Source of the DNA: Teichococcus aerophilus
Lineage (GTDB): Bacteria; Pseudomonadota; Alphaproteobacteria; Acetobacterales; Acetobacteraceae
Reading direction: 5' to 3'
Length of the DNA: 64,000 nt
Assembly: GCF_014490485.1 (NCBI RefSeq)
Contig: NZ_JACTVA010000003.1
Span: forward strand, 62,001-126,000
The notes under the pieces were generated by a model that was not told the DNA's origin, searched no databases, and worked only from the letters and a program-made list of their open reading frames with translations. This document shows positions 33,427 to 42,498 of this stretch, piece by piece (position 1 is the first letter of the stretch; every line of letters begins with the position of its first letter). The translations under genes and the position numbers were made by a program.

Positions 33427-35150
33427 GAGGCCTGCTGGATGCCCGCCTGCGCCTCGTGCAGGCGGCGATAGATGCCACCCGCCGCCACCAGGTCCTGGTG
33501 CCGGCCTTGCTCGGCAATGCCGGTGGTGTCGACGACGACGATCCGGTCCGCATTGCGGATGGTGGCCAGCCGGTGCGCGATGGTCAGCGTCGTCCGCCCG
33601 ACCGAGAGTTCGGCCAGCGATTGCTGGATGGCGCGCTCTGTCTCGGTATCCAGGGCGCTGGTGGCTTCGTCCAGGATCAGGATGGGCGGGTTCTTCAGGA
33701 AAATCCGCGCGATGGCCAGGCGCTGCTTTTGCCCGCCGGAGAGCTTCACGCCACGCTCCCCCACCACCGTATCCAGCCCCGCCGGCAGCCCGGCGATCAC
33801 CGCATCCAGCTTGGCGCGGCGGGCGGCTTCCAGGATGTCGGCCTCGCTGGCACCCAGGCGGCCATAGGCGATGTTCTCCCGCAACGTGCCGGCGAACAGG
33901 AACACGTCCTGCTGCACGATGCCGATCTGCCCGCGCAGCGAGGCCAGCGTCATCTGCCGGATATCGATGCCGTCGATGGTGATGCGCCCGCCATCAGCCT
34001 CGTAGAAGCGGGGTAGCAGGGAGCAGATGGTGGTCTTGCCGGCGCCCGAGGGGCCGACGAAGGCCACCGTCTCCCCCGCCTTGATCTCCAGCGAAATGTC
34101 GCTGAGCACGGTCCTGCCACCGCCATAGCCGAAGCTGACATGCTCGTAGCGGATGTCGCCCTTCAGGCTGGTGACGGCGATGGCGTCCGGCGCATCGGTG
34201 ATGTCCGGCTCGGTATCCAGCAGCTCGGTATAGCGGCGGAAGCCGGCGATGCCCTTGGGGTAGGTTTCCAGCACCGCGTTGATCTTCTCGACCGGGCGGA
34301 AGAACACGCCGACCAGCAGCAGGAAGCCGACGAAGCCGCCCGCGCTCAGCTCGCCCCGGATGACGAAGTAGCTGCCGGCGATCATCACCACCATCTGCGT
34401 CAGCCGCATGCCGAGGTAGCTGATGGTCGTGCTGGCGGCCATAATCTTGTAGGCCTCCAGCTTCGTGGTGCGGTACTTGGCGTTGTCCTCGGCGAACAGC
34501 GCCTTCTCATGCGCTTCGTTGGCGAAGGCCTGGACGACGCGCATGCCGCCCACATTCTCCTCGATCCGCGCGTTGAAGGCGCCGACGCGGCCGTAGATGG
34601 CGCGCCAGGTGGCCGTCATCCGGCTGCCGTAGTGGCTGGAGAGCCAGCCGGTCAGCGGCACGATGATGGCGGTCATGAAGGCCAGTTGCGGGTGCACCAT
34701 GAACATCAGCGCGAAGGCGCCGATGAAGGTCATGATGGCGATGAAGAGGTCTTCCGGCCCGTGGTGGGCGACCTCCCCCACCTCCTCCAGGTCCTTGGTG
34801 ACGCGGGCGACGAGGTGGCCGGTCTTCTGGTTGTCGTAGAAGCGGAAGGAGAGCTTCTGCAGGTGGTCGAACGCCTTGCGGCGCATCTCCGTCTCGATGT
34901 TGATGCCCAGCGCGTGGCCCCAGTAGGTCACGATCATCATCAGGCCGGTATTCGTGACATACACCGCCAGCAGCGCCGCCGAGGCCAGCAGGATCAACGT
35001 CCAGTCCTGGCCGGGCAACAGGTGGTCGATGAAGCCGCGCACCGCCAGGGGGAAGCCCAGTTCCAGCAGGCCGGAGAGCACCGCGCAGCCGAAATCGAGC
35101 AGGAACAGGCCCCGGTGCGGCCGGTAGTAGGCGAAGAAGCGCTTCAGCAT
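33423..35150 (-). CDS. ABC transporter, fused permease and ATPase (MsbA-like)
   Basis: A 575-residue half-transporter. Six membrane segments span about residues 15-300. The ATPase has Walker A GPSGAGKT, the signature LSGGQKQR, Walker [13 protein letters not shown] and the H-loop AHRLATI. Best described as lipid- or drug-exporter like, of the MsbA/MDR type. The start [14 protein letters not shown] at 35150 is typical of this group; longer upstream residues are Arg/Ser-rich noise. It is a single gene divergent from icd, so it would act as a homodimer. Confidence 0.9.
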   Translation of the reverse strand: MLKRFFAYYRPHRGLFLLDFGCAVLSGLLELGFPLAVRGFIDHLLPGQDWTLILLASAALLAVYVTNTGLMMIVTYWGHALGINIETEMRRKAFDHLQKLSFRFYDNQKTGHLVARVTKDLEEVGEVAHHGPEDLFIAIMTFIGAFALMFMVHPQLAFMTAIIVPLTGWLSSHYGSRMTATWRAIYGRVGAFNARIEENVGGMRVVQAFANEAHEKALFAEDNAKYRTTKLEAYKIMAASTTISYLGMRLTQMVVMIAGSYFVIRGELSAGGFVGFLLLVGVFFRPVEKINAVLETYPKGIAGFRRYTELLDTEPDITDAPDAIAVTSLKGDIRYEHVSFGYGGGRTVLSDISLEIKAGETVAFVGPSGAGKTTICSLLPRFYEADGGRITIDGIDIRQMTLASLRGQIGIVQQDVFLFAGTLRENIAYGRLGASEADILEAARRAKLDAVIAGLPAGLDTVVGERGVKLSGGQKQRLAIARIFLKNPPILILDEATSALDTETERAIQQSLAELSVGRTTLTIAHRLATIRNADRIVVVDTTGIAEQGRHQDLVAAGGIYRRLHEAQAGIQQAS

Positions 35151-35344
35151 GTCAGGGGCACCCAGCGGCGAGCATTCCGCCGCTGATAGAACCTTTTTGC
35201 GTGCGCGAGAACCGCTGGTGTCACCCCCCACCCTTGCCGTTCCCGCGCCCCGGTGCGATGTTCCGCGCCATTCAGACCATCGGGGGCTGGCCTCGGCCAC
35301 CCGCCGGCGGGGCGGATACGAAAACTGTCCAGACGAGGATCAGC

Positions 35345-36559
35345 ATGGCCAAGATCAAGGTAAAGACCCCGGTCGTCGAGCTCGACGGCGATGAGATGAC
35401 CCGCATCATCTGGGGGTTCATCAAGGACAAGCTGATCACCCCCTACCTCGACGTCGATCTGAAGTATTACGATCTCGGCATCGAGTATCGTGACCAGACG
35501 GACGACCAGGTCACGGTCGATGCCGCCAACGCCATCAAGCAGTACGGCGTGGGCGTGAAGTGCGCCACCATCACCCCGGACGAGGCGCGGGTGAAGGAAT
35601 TCGGCCTCAAGAAGATGTGGCGCTCCCCGAACGGGACGATCCGCAACATCCTCGACGGCACCATCTTCCGCGAGCCGATCATCTGCCAGAACGTGCCCCG
35701 GCTGGTGCCGCACTGGTCCAAGCCGATCGTCGTCGGCCGCCATGCCTATGGCGACATCTACCGCGCGGTCGAGATGAAGATCCCCGGAGCCGGCAAGGTC
35801 ACGATGACCTACACGCCCGAGGGCGGCGGCGCCCCGGTCGAGATCGGCGACTTCCCGTTCAAGGCCCCCGGCGTGTTCATGGGCCAGCACAACCTGAACG
35901 CCTCGATCGAGGGTTTTGCGCGCGCTAGCTTCAATTACGGCCTGGCCCGCAATTACTCCGTCTACTTCAGCCACAAGAACACGATCCTCAAGGCCTATGA
36001 CGGCCAGTTCAAGGACATCTTCCGCGCCATCTTCGACGCGGAGTTCAAGGCCGAGTTCGACAAGCGCGGGATCGTCTACGAGGACCGCCTGATCGACGAC
36101 ATGGTCGCCTCCGCCCTGAAATGGGAAGGCGGCTACATCTGGGCCTGCAAGAACTACGATGGCGACGTGCAGTCCGACATCGTGGCGCAGGGCTTCGGCT
36201 CCCTTGGCCTGATGACCTCGGTGCTGCTGGCGCCGGATGGCAACACGGTCGAGTCCGAGGCCGCCCACGGCACGGTGACGCGCCACTACCGCGAGCACCA
36301 GAAGGGCCGTGAGACCAGCACGAACCCGATCGCCTCGATCTTCGCCTGGACCCGTGGCCTGGCCTATCGCGGCAAGTTCGACGGCACCCAGGACGTGGTG
36401 GATTTCGCCACCGCGCTGGAGCAGGTCTGCATCGAGACGGTCGAGTCCGGCTACATGACCAAGGATCTGGCCGTGCTGATCGGCAAGGACCAGCCCTGGC
36501 TGAACACCCAGAACTTCCTGGCGAAGCTGGACGAGAACCTGCAGAAGAAGATGGGCTGA
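35345..36559 (+). CDS. icd: NADP-dependent isocitrate dehydrogenase
   Basis: This 404-residue enzyme converts isocitrate to 2-oxoglutarate in the TCA cycle. The sequence [30 protein letters not shown] is the eukaryote-like homodimeric type II form, common in alphaproteobacteria. [24 protein letters not shown] and the [20 protein letters not shown] metal-binding block are conserved. The ATG at 35345 follows GAGGA by five bases, which decides the start. A strong intrinsic terminator follows. Confidence 0.96.
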   Translation: MAKIKVKTPVVELDGDEMTRIIWGFIKDKLITPYLDVDLKYYDLGIEYRDQTDDQVTVDAANAIKQYGVGVKCATITPDEARVKEFGLKKMWRSPNGTIRNILDGTIFREPIICQNVPRLVPHWSKPIVVGRHAYGDIYRAVEMKIPGAGKVTMTYTPEGGGAPVEIGDFPFKAPGVFMGQHNLNASIEGFARASFNYGLARNYSVYFSHKNTILKAYDGQFKDIFRAIFDAEFKAEFDKRGIVYEDRLIDDMVASALKWEGGYIWACKNYDGDVQSDIVAQGFGSLGLMTSVLLAPDGNTVESEAAHGTVTRHYREHQKGRETSTNPIASIFAWTRGLAYRGKFDGTQDVVDFATALEQVCIETVESGYMTKDLAVLIGKDQPWLNTQNFLAKLDENLQKKMG

Positions 36560-36586
36560 AACGAGGCTTCGGCCGCGTTTCGTTCC

Positions 36587-36617
36587 GGGCGGGGGCCGCG
36601 AGGCCCCCGCCCTTTTT
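36587..36617 (+). terminator. Intrinsic terminator of icd
   Basis: A perfect 11-bp stem, GGGCGGGGGCC with GGCCCCCGCCC, a GCGA tetraloop, then TTTTT. Confidence 0.92.
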
Positions 36618-36660
36618 CGTGCCGCCCGCAAGCTGGCATCCCCCTTGCTTCCGGTTTCCC

Positions 36661-37356
36661 ATGGACATTCCGCTGACGACTCTGGACTGGCTCGCCCTGG
36701 CCGTCTTCGTACTCTGCTGGGCCGGCTATGCGAGTGTGGTGGACCGGGTGCCGGCCATCCGCGCCCGCAGCGTCATCGCCGCCATGGACGAGCATCGCGG
36801 CCGCTGGATGCGCATGCTGCTCTCCCGCGAGAACCGCATCGCCGACATCAGCATCATCGGCAATCTGATGACCAGCACCTCCTTCCTGGCCAATACCAGC
36901 ATCTTCATTCTGGGTGGCCTGGTGGCGCTGCTGGGTGCGCCGGAGATTGGGCGGCGGGTATTCGGCGCGGTGCCCTTCGCGGCGGTGCCGGAGAACCCGG
37001 CGGCATGGGAACTGCGCCTGTTCCTGCTGATCTTCATCTTCGTCCGCGCCTTCTTCGAGCTGACCTGGGCGCTGCGCCAGTTCAACTACTGCAGCACCTG
37101 CATCGGCGGGCTGGGCCGCGGGCCGGACTGGACGCCGCAGGCGGACGTGGCCGCCCAGGTGGCCAACCGGGGCGCCCGCCATTTCAACACCGGCCTGCGC
37201 GCCTATTACTTCGGGCTGGCTGCGCTGGCCTGGATTGTTCACCCGGTGGCGCTGATCCTCAGCAGCATCCTGGTGCTCTCCGAGCTGCACAGGCGGGAGT
37301 TCCGCTCCGTGGTGCGGGATGCCCTGCTGATCCGCCCGCCGGCCGAGACGCCCTAA
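36661..37356 (+). CDS. DUF599 family membrane protein
   Basis: A 231-residue protein with about four hydrophobic segments: LDWLALAVFVLCWAGYASVV, SFLANTSIFILGGLVALLG, LFLLIFIFVRAFFELTWALRQFNYC and GLAALAWIVHPVALILSSILVLSELHRREF. This pattern and the RQFNYCS segment are typical of DUF599. Function unknown; inner membrane. It is separated from icd by a terminator, so it needs its own promoter in a short gap. Confidence 0.85.
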   Translation: MDIPLTTLDWLALAVFVLCWAGYASVVDRVPAIRARSVIAAMDEHRGRWMRMLLSRENRIADISIIGNLMTSTSFLANTSIFILGGLVALLGAPEIGRRVFGAVPFAAVPENPAAWELRLFLLIFIFVRAFFELTWALRQFNYCSTCIGGLGRGPDWTPQADVAAQVANRGARHFNTGLRAYYFGLAALAWIVHPVALILSSILVLSELHRREFRSVVRDALLIRPPAETP

Positions 37357-37568
37357 ACCCTGGGTCACGCGGCCGGATGAAGACCGGGGGCATGGGACGT
37401 GAACGAATGTGAACGGGCCCTACCCTCATGGTCTGCTGGGCGAAACCGAGGCAGGCTTTGCACAAAGTAGTGGCAAACACTGCCTAAGTGGCTGATTTTG
37501 GCCGCCTACTCCGGTTGACTGCCCTGGCTTCGTTCCGGTTTCCTGCAGGGAAACGGGAGCACCACCTC

Positions 37569-38588
37569 ATGCAGCGTCGCCACTTCCTCACCGCCGCCGC
37601 CGGCGCGGCCCTCGCCATGCCGGCGATCCGCCCGGCCTCGGCCCAGGCCACGCCGATCCGCTTCACGCTGGACTGGGCGCTGCAGGGCAACCACGGCATG
37701 TGGGCGCTGGCGGAGGACAAGGGCATCTTCCGCGAGAACGGCCTCTCCGTCCGCATGGATCGCGGCTTCGGCTCGGGCGATACGGCCGTGAAGGTGGCGG
37801 CCGGTGCCTACGACATCGGCTTCACCGACATCAGCACCGCCGTGAAGCTGAATGCCGAGAACCCGGACAAGCGCCTGGTCTCCATCTACCAGGTGTTCGA
37901 CCGGACGGCGGCGGCGGTGATCACCACCAAGCGCAGCGGCATCACTTCCCTGCAGGGGCTGGCGGGCAAGAAGCTCGGCGCGCCGGAAGGCGAGGCCAGC
38001 CGCATGATCTTCCCGGCCTTCGCCCGTGCCGCCAACATCCCCATCGGCAACATCCAGTGGACCAGCATGGCCTCCAACCTGCGGGACACGATGCTGGCCC
38101 AGGGGCAGGTGGATGCGGTGACGGGCTTCCTGTTCACCACCTATTTCAACCTCGTCGGCGTCGGCATCAAGGAGGAGGACATCGTCGCCTGGCCGTATGC
38201 CGAGAATGGGCTGGACCTGTATGGCAGCGCCGTGGTCGCCCGCGCAGATTGGCTCGAGAAGAACCCGCAGGCCGCCGCCGCCTTCGTGAAATCCTCCATC
38301 CTGGGCCTGCGCGCGCTGCTGGCGGACGTGCCCGCCGGCATGGCCGCGCTGAAGAAGCGGGAGCCGCTGTTTGACGACAAGCTGGAAGCCCGCCGCTTCG
38401 CCATGACGCGGGACCGCTGCATCCTGACGCCCAACGTCAAGCAGAACGGCTTCGGCTACCTGGACATGGCGCGGGCGGAGACGCTGGTGAAGGTGAATGC
38501 CGAGGCCTACGGCATCCAGAACCCGCCCGCCGCCGCCAGCATGTTCACCGACAAGTTCCTGCCGCCGGCCACCGAACGGCAGGTCTGA
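37569..38588 (+). CDS. ABC transporter substrate-binding protein, NMT1/THI5-like, Tat-exported
   Basis: A 339-residue periplasmic binding protein. The leader begins MQRRHFLTAAAGAALAMPAI, a twin-arginine signal, and the mature part starts near residue 27. FTLDWALQGNHGMWALAEDKGIFRENGL and GSGDTAVKVAAGAYDIGFTD are the NMT1-like signature. Relatives bind pyrimidine precursors, sulfonates or nitrate. No permease or ATPase lies next to it and no thiamine riboswitch is present upstream. It is similar in type to the protein that ends at 468. The start is chosen at the twin-arginine leader. Confidence 0.85.
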   Translation: MQRRHFLTAAAGAALAMPAIRPASAQATPIRFTLDWALQGNHGMWALAEDKGIFRENGLSVRMDRGFGSGDTAVKVAAGAYDIGFTDISTAVKLNAENPDKRLVSIYQVFDRTAAAVITTKRSGITSLQGLAGKKLGAPEGEASRMIFPAFARAANIPIGNIQWTSMASNLRDTMLAQGQVDAVTGFLFTTYFNLVGVGIKEEDIVAWPYAENGLDLYGSAVVARADWLEKNPQAAAAFVKSSILGLRALLADVPAGMAALKKREPLFDDKLEARRFAMTRDRCILTPNVKQNGFGYLDMARAETLVKVNAEAYGIQNPPAAASMFTDKFLPPATERQV

Positions 38589-38650
38589 CGCGCAATCTCC
38601 GCCAGGGCGGCCTGTCGGCGGGGGACGGGCTGCCCTATCTCATCCGGTGG

Positions 38651-39226
38651 ATGACGGAGATGATGCCGATGCTGCGCCCCGCGAGCTTCCTGGCCTTCAG
38701 CCTGCTGGCCGGCAGCGCCCTGCTGGCCCCTGCCACGGCCGCCCCGCTGCGGGATGCGGCCAGCGGCCTGGCCGTGAATCCGCCGCCCGGCTACGCCGCG
38801 AAGGCCGAGGACCCCGGCCAGCGCAGTGCGGCCCGCTTCTCCATCCAACGCCCGGGTGAGCAGGAGACCGGCTGCCAGGTGGCCTTCACCCCCGCCGCCC
38901 AGAACGCCAACCTGACCCAGGCGCAGATCAACGGCGCGATCAGCCAGCCGCCCTGGCAGGAAGCCGCCCGGGCCGCCCTGGGCCCGATCTACGACATTAC
39001 CTCGGCCGGCACGGCGGATTATGGCCCCCTGCGCGCCCTGGTGATGGTGGGGGACATCAAGCCCCGCCCGCAATTGCCGCCACGCGCTGCGCAGATCCGC
39101 ACCTACTTCACCATCATGGAAACGCCGCGCGGCCGCACCTCCATGGTCTGCGTGGCGGACAAGGCGGAGTTCGAGGCGCGGCTGCCGGAATTCGAGATGA
39201 CGGCGCGGGGCATCACCGCCCCCTGA
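38651..39226 (+). CDS. Secreted hypothetical protein
   Basis: A 191-residue protein. A signal peptide covers about residues 7-31 (SFLAFSLLAGSALLAPATA-AP). The mature part has NPPPGYAAKAEDPGQRSAARFSIQRPG, a Cys at ETGCQVAF and another at SMVCVADK that may form a disulfide, and a mixed alpha/beta look. No family is recognised. It follows the orphan binding-protein gene by 62 bp and may be cotranscribed. Confidence 0.65.
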   Translation: MTEMMPMLRPASFLAFSLLAGSALLAPATAAPLRDAASGLAVNPPPGYAAKAEDPGQRSAARFSIQRPGEQETGCQVAFTPAAQNANLTQAQINGAISQPPWQEAARAALGPIYDITSAGTADYGPLRALVMVGDIKPRPQLPPRAAQIRTYFTIMETPRGRTSMVCVADKAEFEARLPEFEMTARGITAP

Positions 39227-39229
39227 CGC

Positions 39230-39254
39230 GAAACTGAACGCACCATTCGGTTTC
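39230..39254. terminator. Possible shared terminator of convergent genes
   Basis: GAAACTGAA pairs with TTCGGTTTC (one T-G wobble) across a seven-base loop. The right arm overlaps the stop of the minus-strand gene. No T run follows. Confidence 0.35.
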
Positions 39255-40734
39255 AGACGAGGTTGGGATCGCCCGGCGCGGTTTCCCAGCCCAGTTCCAC
39301 CAGGGCGACGATGCGGCGCCCGGCGGCATCCGGCCGGCAGACGATGGCGCCCTGCTCCTCCATGTAGGAGAGCAGCCGACGCGCCCGCCCGGCGGAGCGG
39401 GTGCCATAGGCCTGGGCGATCACCGCATCCGACGGGCACGGCGCCTTTTCCAGCGCGGCACGGGCCAGCAGCAGGAACACGCCCTGCACATCCTCCGGCA
39501 GCAGGGCGGCGCGGGCCTGGACCCGCTGCCATTCCTCGCCCTCCGCTGCCTCGGCCGAGACGCCGGCACGGGCCACCGCCAGCATGCGGCGGAAAGCGGG
39601 AATTTCCGGCGGCTTGCCTGGCACGGCGTGAATGCGCAGCCGCACCAGGAAATCCTGGTACAGGACGGAGACGTTGCGGAACGCCGCCTCCGGCTCCGCC
39701 AGGATCTGTCGCAGGATCTCCTCCAGCCGGCGCTTGCGGGCGGCGGCCTCCTCAGGCGTCGGCGCCGGCTCTGCACGCGGCTGGGCGATGGTGGGGCGGG
39801 CCTGCGCCAGCTGCGCCAGGATATCCGGCGGCGGCGCGGCCGGCGGGCGGCGGGGCGGCAGCCGCACCGGGTCCGGCTGCGCCGCGGCGCTCATCACCAG
39901 TTCCCGCGCATCTTCCGGCGCGGTCTGCGGCAGCGGGATCAGTGACGGGTTGGTGCCGCGCGACTCCGTCTCCACAGCGCCGATCTTCACTGGCAACGGG
40001 CGGCGGGAGAGCGCGGGGCCGAGGGCGACGAAGCTGCCGCGCGGCAGGTCCCGGAACATCTCCGCCTGCCGCCGCTCCATGCCGAGCAGGTCGGCGGCGC
40101 GGGCCATGTCGATATCGAGGAAGGTGCGGCCCATCAGGAAGTTGGACGCCTCGGCCGCCACGTTCTTCGCCAGCTTGGCTAGGCGCTGGGTGGCGATGAT
40201 TCCGGCCAGGCCACGCTTGCGGCCACGCGACATCAGGTTGGCCATGGCACCGAGGGACGCACGCCGGGCTTCATCGGACACCTCGCCGGCGGCGGCGGGG
40301 GCAAACAGCTGCGCCTCGTCCACCACCACCAGCATGGGCGCCCAGTAGTCGCGGTCGGCATCGAACAGGCCGCCCAGGAAGGCGGCGGCGTGGCGCATCT
40401 GCCCATCCGCATCCAGCCCCTCAAGGTTCAGCACGACGGAGACGCGGTGGGTCCGCACCCGGTCCGCCGCGCGCTGCAAGGCGGCCTCGGTATGCTCGGC
40501 CGCGTCGATCACCAGGTGGCCGAAGCGATCGGCCAGGGTGACGAAATCGCCCTCCGGGTCGATGATGGCCTGCTGCACCCAGGGCGCCGACTGCTCCAGC
40601 AGCCGCCGCAGCAGGTGTGACTTGCCGGAACCGGAATTGCCCTGCACCAGCAAGCGCGTCGCCAGCAATTCCTCCAGGTCGAGGATGGCTGGCGCCCCGG
40701 TGTTGGTGCTGCCCATATCGATGCCGACTGTCAT
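39253..40734 (-). CDS. HerA-like ATP-binding protein (DUF87-type)
   Basis: A 493-residue protein. An FtsK/HerA-type ATPase core lies in the first 290 residues: Walker A GNSGSGKS (32-39), Walker B MLVVVDEAQLF, and a sensor-like IIATQRLAKLAKN. A Pro/Ala-rich linker follows (about 300-360). The C-terminal part, with RRLLSYMEEQGAIVCRPDAAGRRIVAL, looks like a winged helix. HerA pumps DNA with the nuclease NurA; no nurA, RM or other defence gene is adjacent. The start MTVGIDMGSTN is chosen because strong conservation begins there. The role may be in DNA transactions but is not known. Confidence 0.8.
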   Translation of the reverse strand: MTVGIDMGSTNTGAPAILDLEELLATRLLVQGNSGSGKSHLLRRLLEQSAPWVQQAIIDPEGDFVTLADRFGHLVIDAAEHTEAALQRAADRVRTHRVSVVLNLEGLDADGQMRHAAAFLGGLFDADRDYWAPMLVVVDEAQLFAPAAAGEVSDEARRASLGAMANLMSRGRKRGLAGIIATQRLAKLAKNVAAEASNFLMGRTFLDIDMARAADLLGMERRQAEMFRDLPRGSFVALGPALSRRPLPVKIGAVETESRGTNPSLIPLPQTAPEDARELVMSAAAQPDPVRLPPRRPPAAPPPDILAQLAQARPTIAQPRAEPAPTPEEAAARKRRLEEILRQILAEPEAAFRNVSVLYQDFLVRLRIHAVPGKPPEIPAFRRMLAVARAGVSAEAAEGEEWQRVQARAALLPEDVQGVFLLLARAALEKAPCPSDAVIAQAYGTRSAGRARRLLSYMEEQGAIVCRPDAAGRRIVALVELGWETAPGDPNLV

Positions 40735-40816
40735 TCTGGTCTCCGCTGCGCAGCGGCGCATATAGCCGGGCATCGCGGGGCTTGCCATTCGCCCCGGGCT
40801 CTGGACCGATGGCAGC

Positions 40817-42304
40817 ATGACACGCATGCTCATCACCGGTGCCCGGGTTCTGACCCCGGAGGCCGACTCCGCCCCCCTCGCCTCCCTGTTGATCGAAGGC
40901 GACCGCATCGCCGCCATCCTGCCGCCCGACGCGGTGGTGGACGATGCGCAGCAGCACGACGCCGCCGGCCGGCTGATCATCCCCGGGCTGGTCAATGCGC
41001 ACAGCCATGGGCATGGCGCGCTGGCCAAGGGCGTTGGCGACAAATGGGACCTGGCGTTGCTGCTGGCGCACGCCCCCTGGGTCGGCGGTGGCCGCGGGCT
41101 GGCGGAGAAGCGGCTTTCCACCACGCTGAACGCCGTTGAGATGCTGAAGAAGGGCTGCACCGCCGCCTTCGACCTGCATGCCGAGTTCCCTGGCCCGACC
41201 GCCGACGGCCTGGACGCGATTGCCGAGGCCTACAGCGCCGCCGGGCTGCGCGCGGTGCTGGCACCGATGATCGCCGACCGCACCTTCTTCCAGGCGACGC
41301 CCGGGCTGGTCGAGGCCCTGCCGGAAGAGCACCGGGAACGCGCCGCCGGCATGCGCATGATGGAGACCGACACCATCCTGGCGACGCTGGACGGCGTGGC
41401 CCGCCAGTGGCGCCACGGCGCCGCCGGCATTGCCCTGGGCATCGCCCCCACCATCCCGCTGCATTGCTCCGACGCTTTCATGCAGGGCTGCCAGCGCCTG
41501 GCCGACGAGTACGGCCTGCGGATGCAGAGCCATGTCTCCGAGGCCCGCTACCAAGCCGCCGGTGGCGAAGTCACCTACGGCTCCACCCTGCTGGCGCACA
41601 TGGACAGGCTGGGCCTGGTGACGGAGCGCTTCAGCGTTGCCCACGGCGTGTGGTTGACGCCGGAGGATCTCGCCCTGCTCGCCCAGCGCGGCGCCGGGCT
41701 GGCGCATAACCCCGGTGCCAACATGCGGCTGGCTTCCGGCGTCGCGCCGGTGCGGGCAGCGTTGCAGGCGGGGGTGACGGTGGGGATCGGGACGGATGGC
41801 TCTTCCTCCTCCGACAACCAGAACATGTTTGAATCCATGCGGTTGGCGGCCTTCGCTTCCCGCCTGTGGGAGGGCGCGGAGGAGGCTGAGTGGCTAGGCA
41901 CGCCGGAGACGGTGAAGCTGGCCACGAGTGGCTCCGCCGCCATCCTGGGGCTGGATGCCGGCGTCATCGCCGCCGGAAAGCTGGCAGACCTGACCTTCCT
42001 GGACCTGGACCACATCAACTGGCTGCCGCTGAACAACGCCGCCAACCAGCTGGTCTGGACCGAGGATGGCAGCGCGGTGCGGGACGTGATGGTCGGCGGC
42101 GCCTGGAAGTTGCGGGACGGCAAGGTGCTGGGCGTCGATGAGGCCCGGCTGGCCAGCGAGGCGCGGGAGACCGCAGCCCGCCTGACCGCCGGCAATGCCG
42201 CGACGCGGGTGTGGTGCGAGCAGATCGCACCGCATGTGGCCTGCCATTGCCGGGCCTTGGCGGGCCGCTTCACCCGGGTGCAGCGGATGCTGCGCGCCGA
42301 GTAG
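40817..42304 (+). CDS. Amidohydrolase family protein (cytosine deaminase/ATZ-TRZ-like)
   Basis: A 495-residue metal-dependent hydrolase. The metal-binding HSH is at GLVNAHSHGHG (His62, His64). Later ligands are in QSHVSEA, AHGVWLTPEDL and GTDGSSSSDNQNMFESMRL. This arrangement matches the ATZ/TRZ and S-adenosylhomocysteine deaminase-like group, which deaminates or dechlorinates heterocycles such as guanine, adenosine derivatives and triazines. The substrate cannot be fixed by eye. No transporter or catabolic partner is adjacent. Confidence 0.85.
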   Translation: MTRMLITGARVLTPEADSAPLASLLIEGDRIAAILPPDAVVDDAQQHDAAGRLIIPGLVNAHSHGHGALAKGVGDKWDLALLLAHAPWVGGGRGLAEKRLSTTLNAVEMLKKGCTAAFDLHAEFPGPTADGLDAIAEAYSAAGLRAVLAPMIADRTFFQATPGLVEALPEEHRERAAGMRMMETDTILATLDGVARQWRHGAAGIALGIAPTIPLHCSDAFMQGCQRLADEYGLRMQSHVSEARYQAAGGEVTYGSTLLAHMDRLGLVTERFSVAHGVWLTPEDLALLAQRGAGLAHNPGANMRLASGVAPVRAALQAGVTVGIGTDGSSSSDNQNMFESMRLAAFASRLWEGAEEAEWLGTPETVKLATSGSAAILGLDAGVIAAGKLADLTFLDLDHINWLPLNNAANQLVWTEDGSAVRDVMVGGAWKLRDGKVLGVDEARLASEARETAARLTAGNAATRVWCEQIAPHVACHCRALAGRFTRVQRMLRAE

Positions 42305-42362
42305 CACCGCCTCGCAGATGGCGTGGAACAGACCTTCCGCGCCACCCGTGGAGCCTGGCCCC

Positions 42363-42402
42363 AAAATGCAAACGACGCGGGCGATGACTCGCCCGCGTCG
42401 TT
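42363..42402 (-). terminator. Intrinsic terminator of fusA
   Basis: A perfect 13-bp stem, AACGACGCGGGCG with CGCCCGCGTCGTT, and a six-base loop (42371-42402). Reading the minus strand, the stem is followed by GCATTTT, ending at 42363. It lies 97 bp past the fusA stop. Confidence 0.85.
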
Positions 42403-42498
42403 GCCGAAGCATGATCCCGGCAACGGGGAACGGAAGACCGTCCCCGGTACCGGGTTGCGGCACGGCCCGCCTTTGCCGGCGGGGCCGCGCCTGCGCCC

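Noticed and set aside
37357-37568. Possible thiamine (TPP) riboswitch before the THI5-like binding protein
   Set aside because: The conserved THI-box core is not present; only a short GTGAACG repeat was found.
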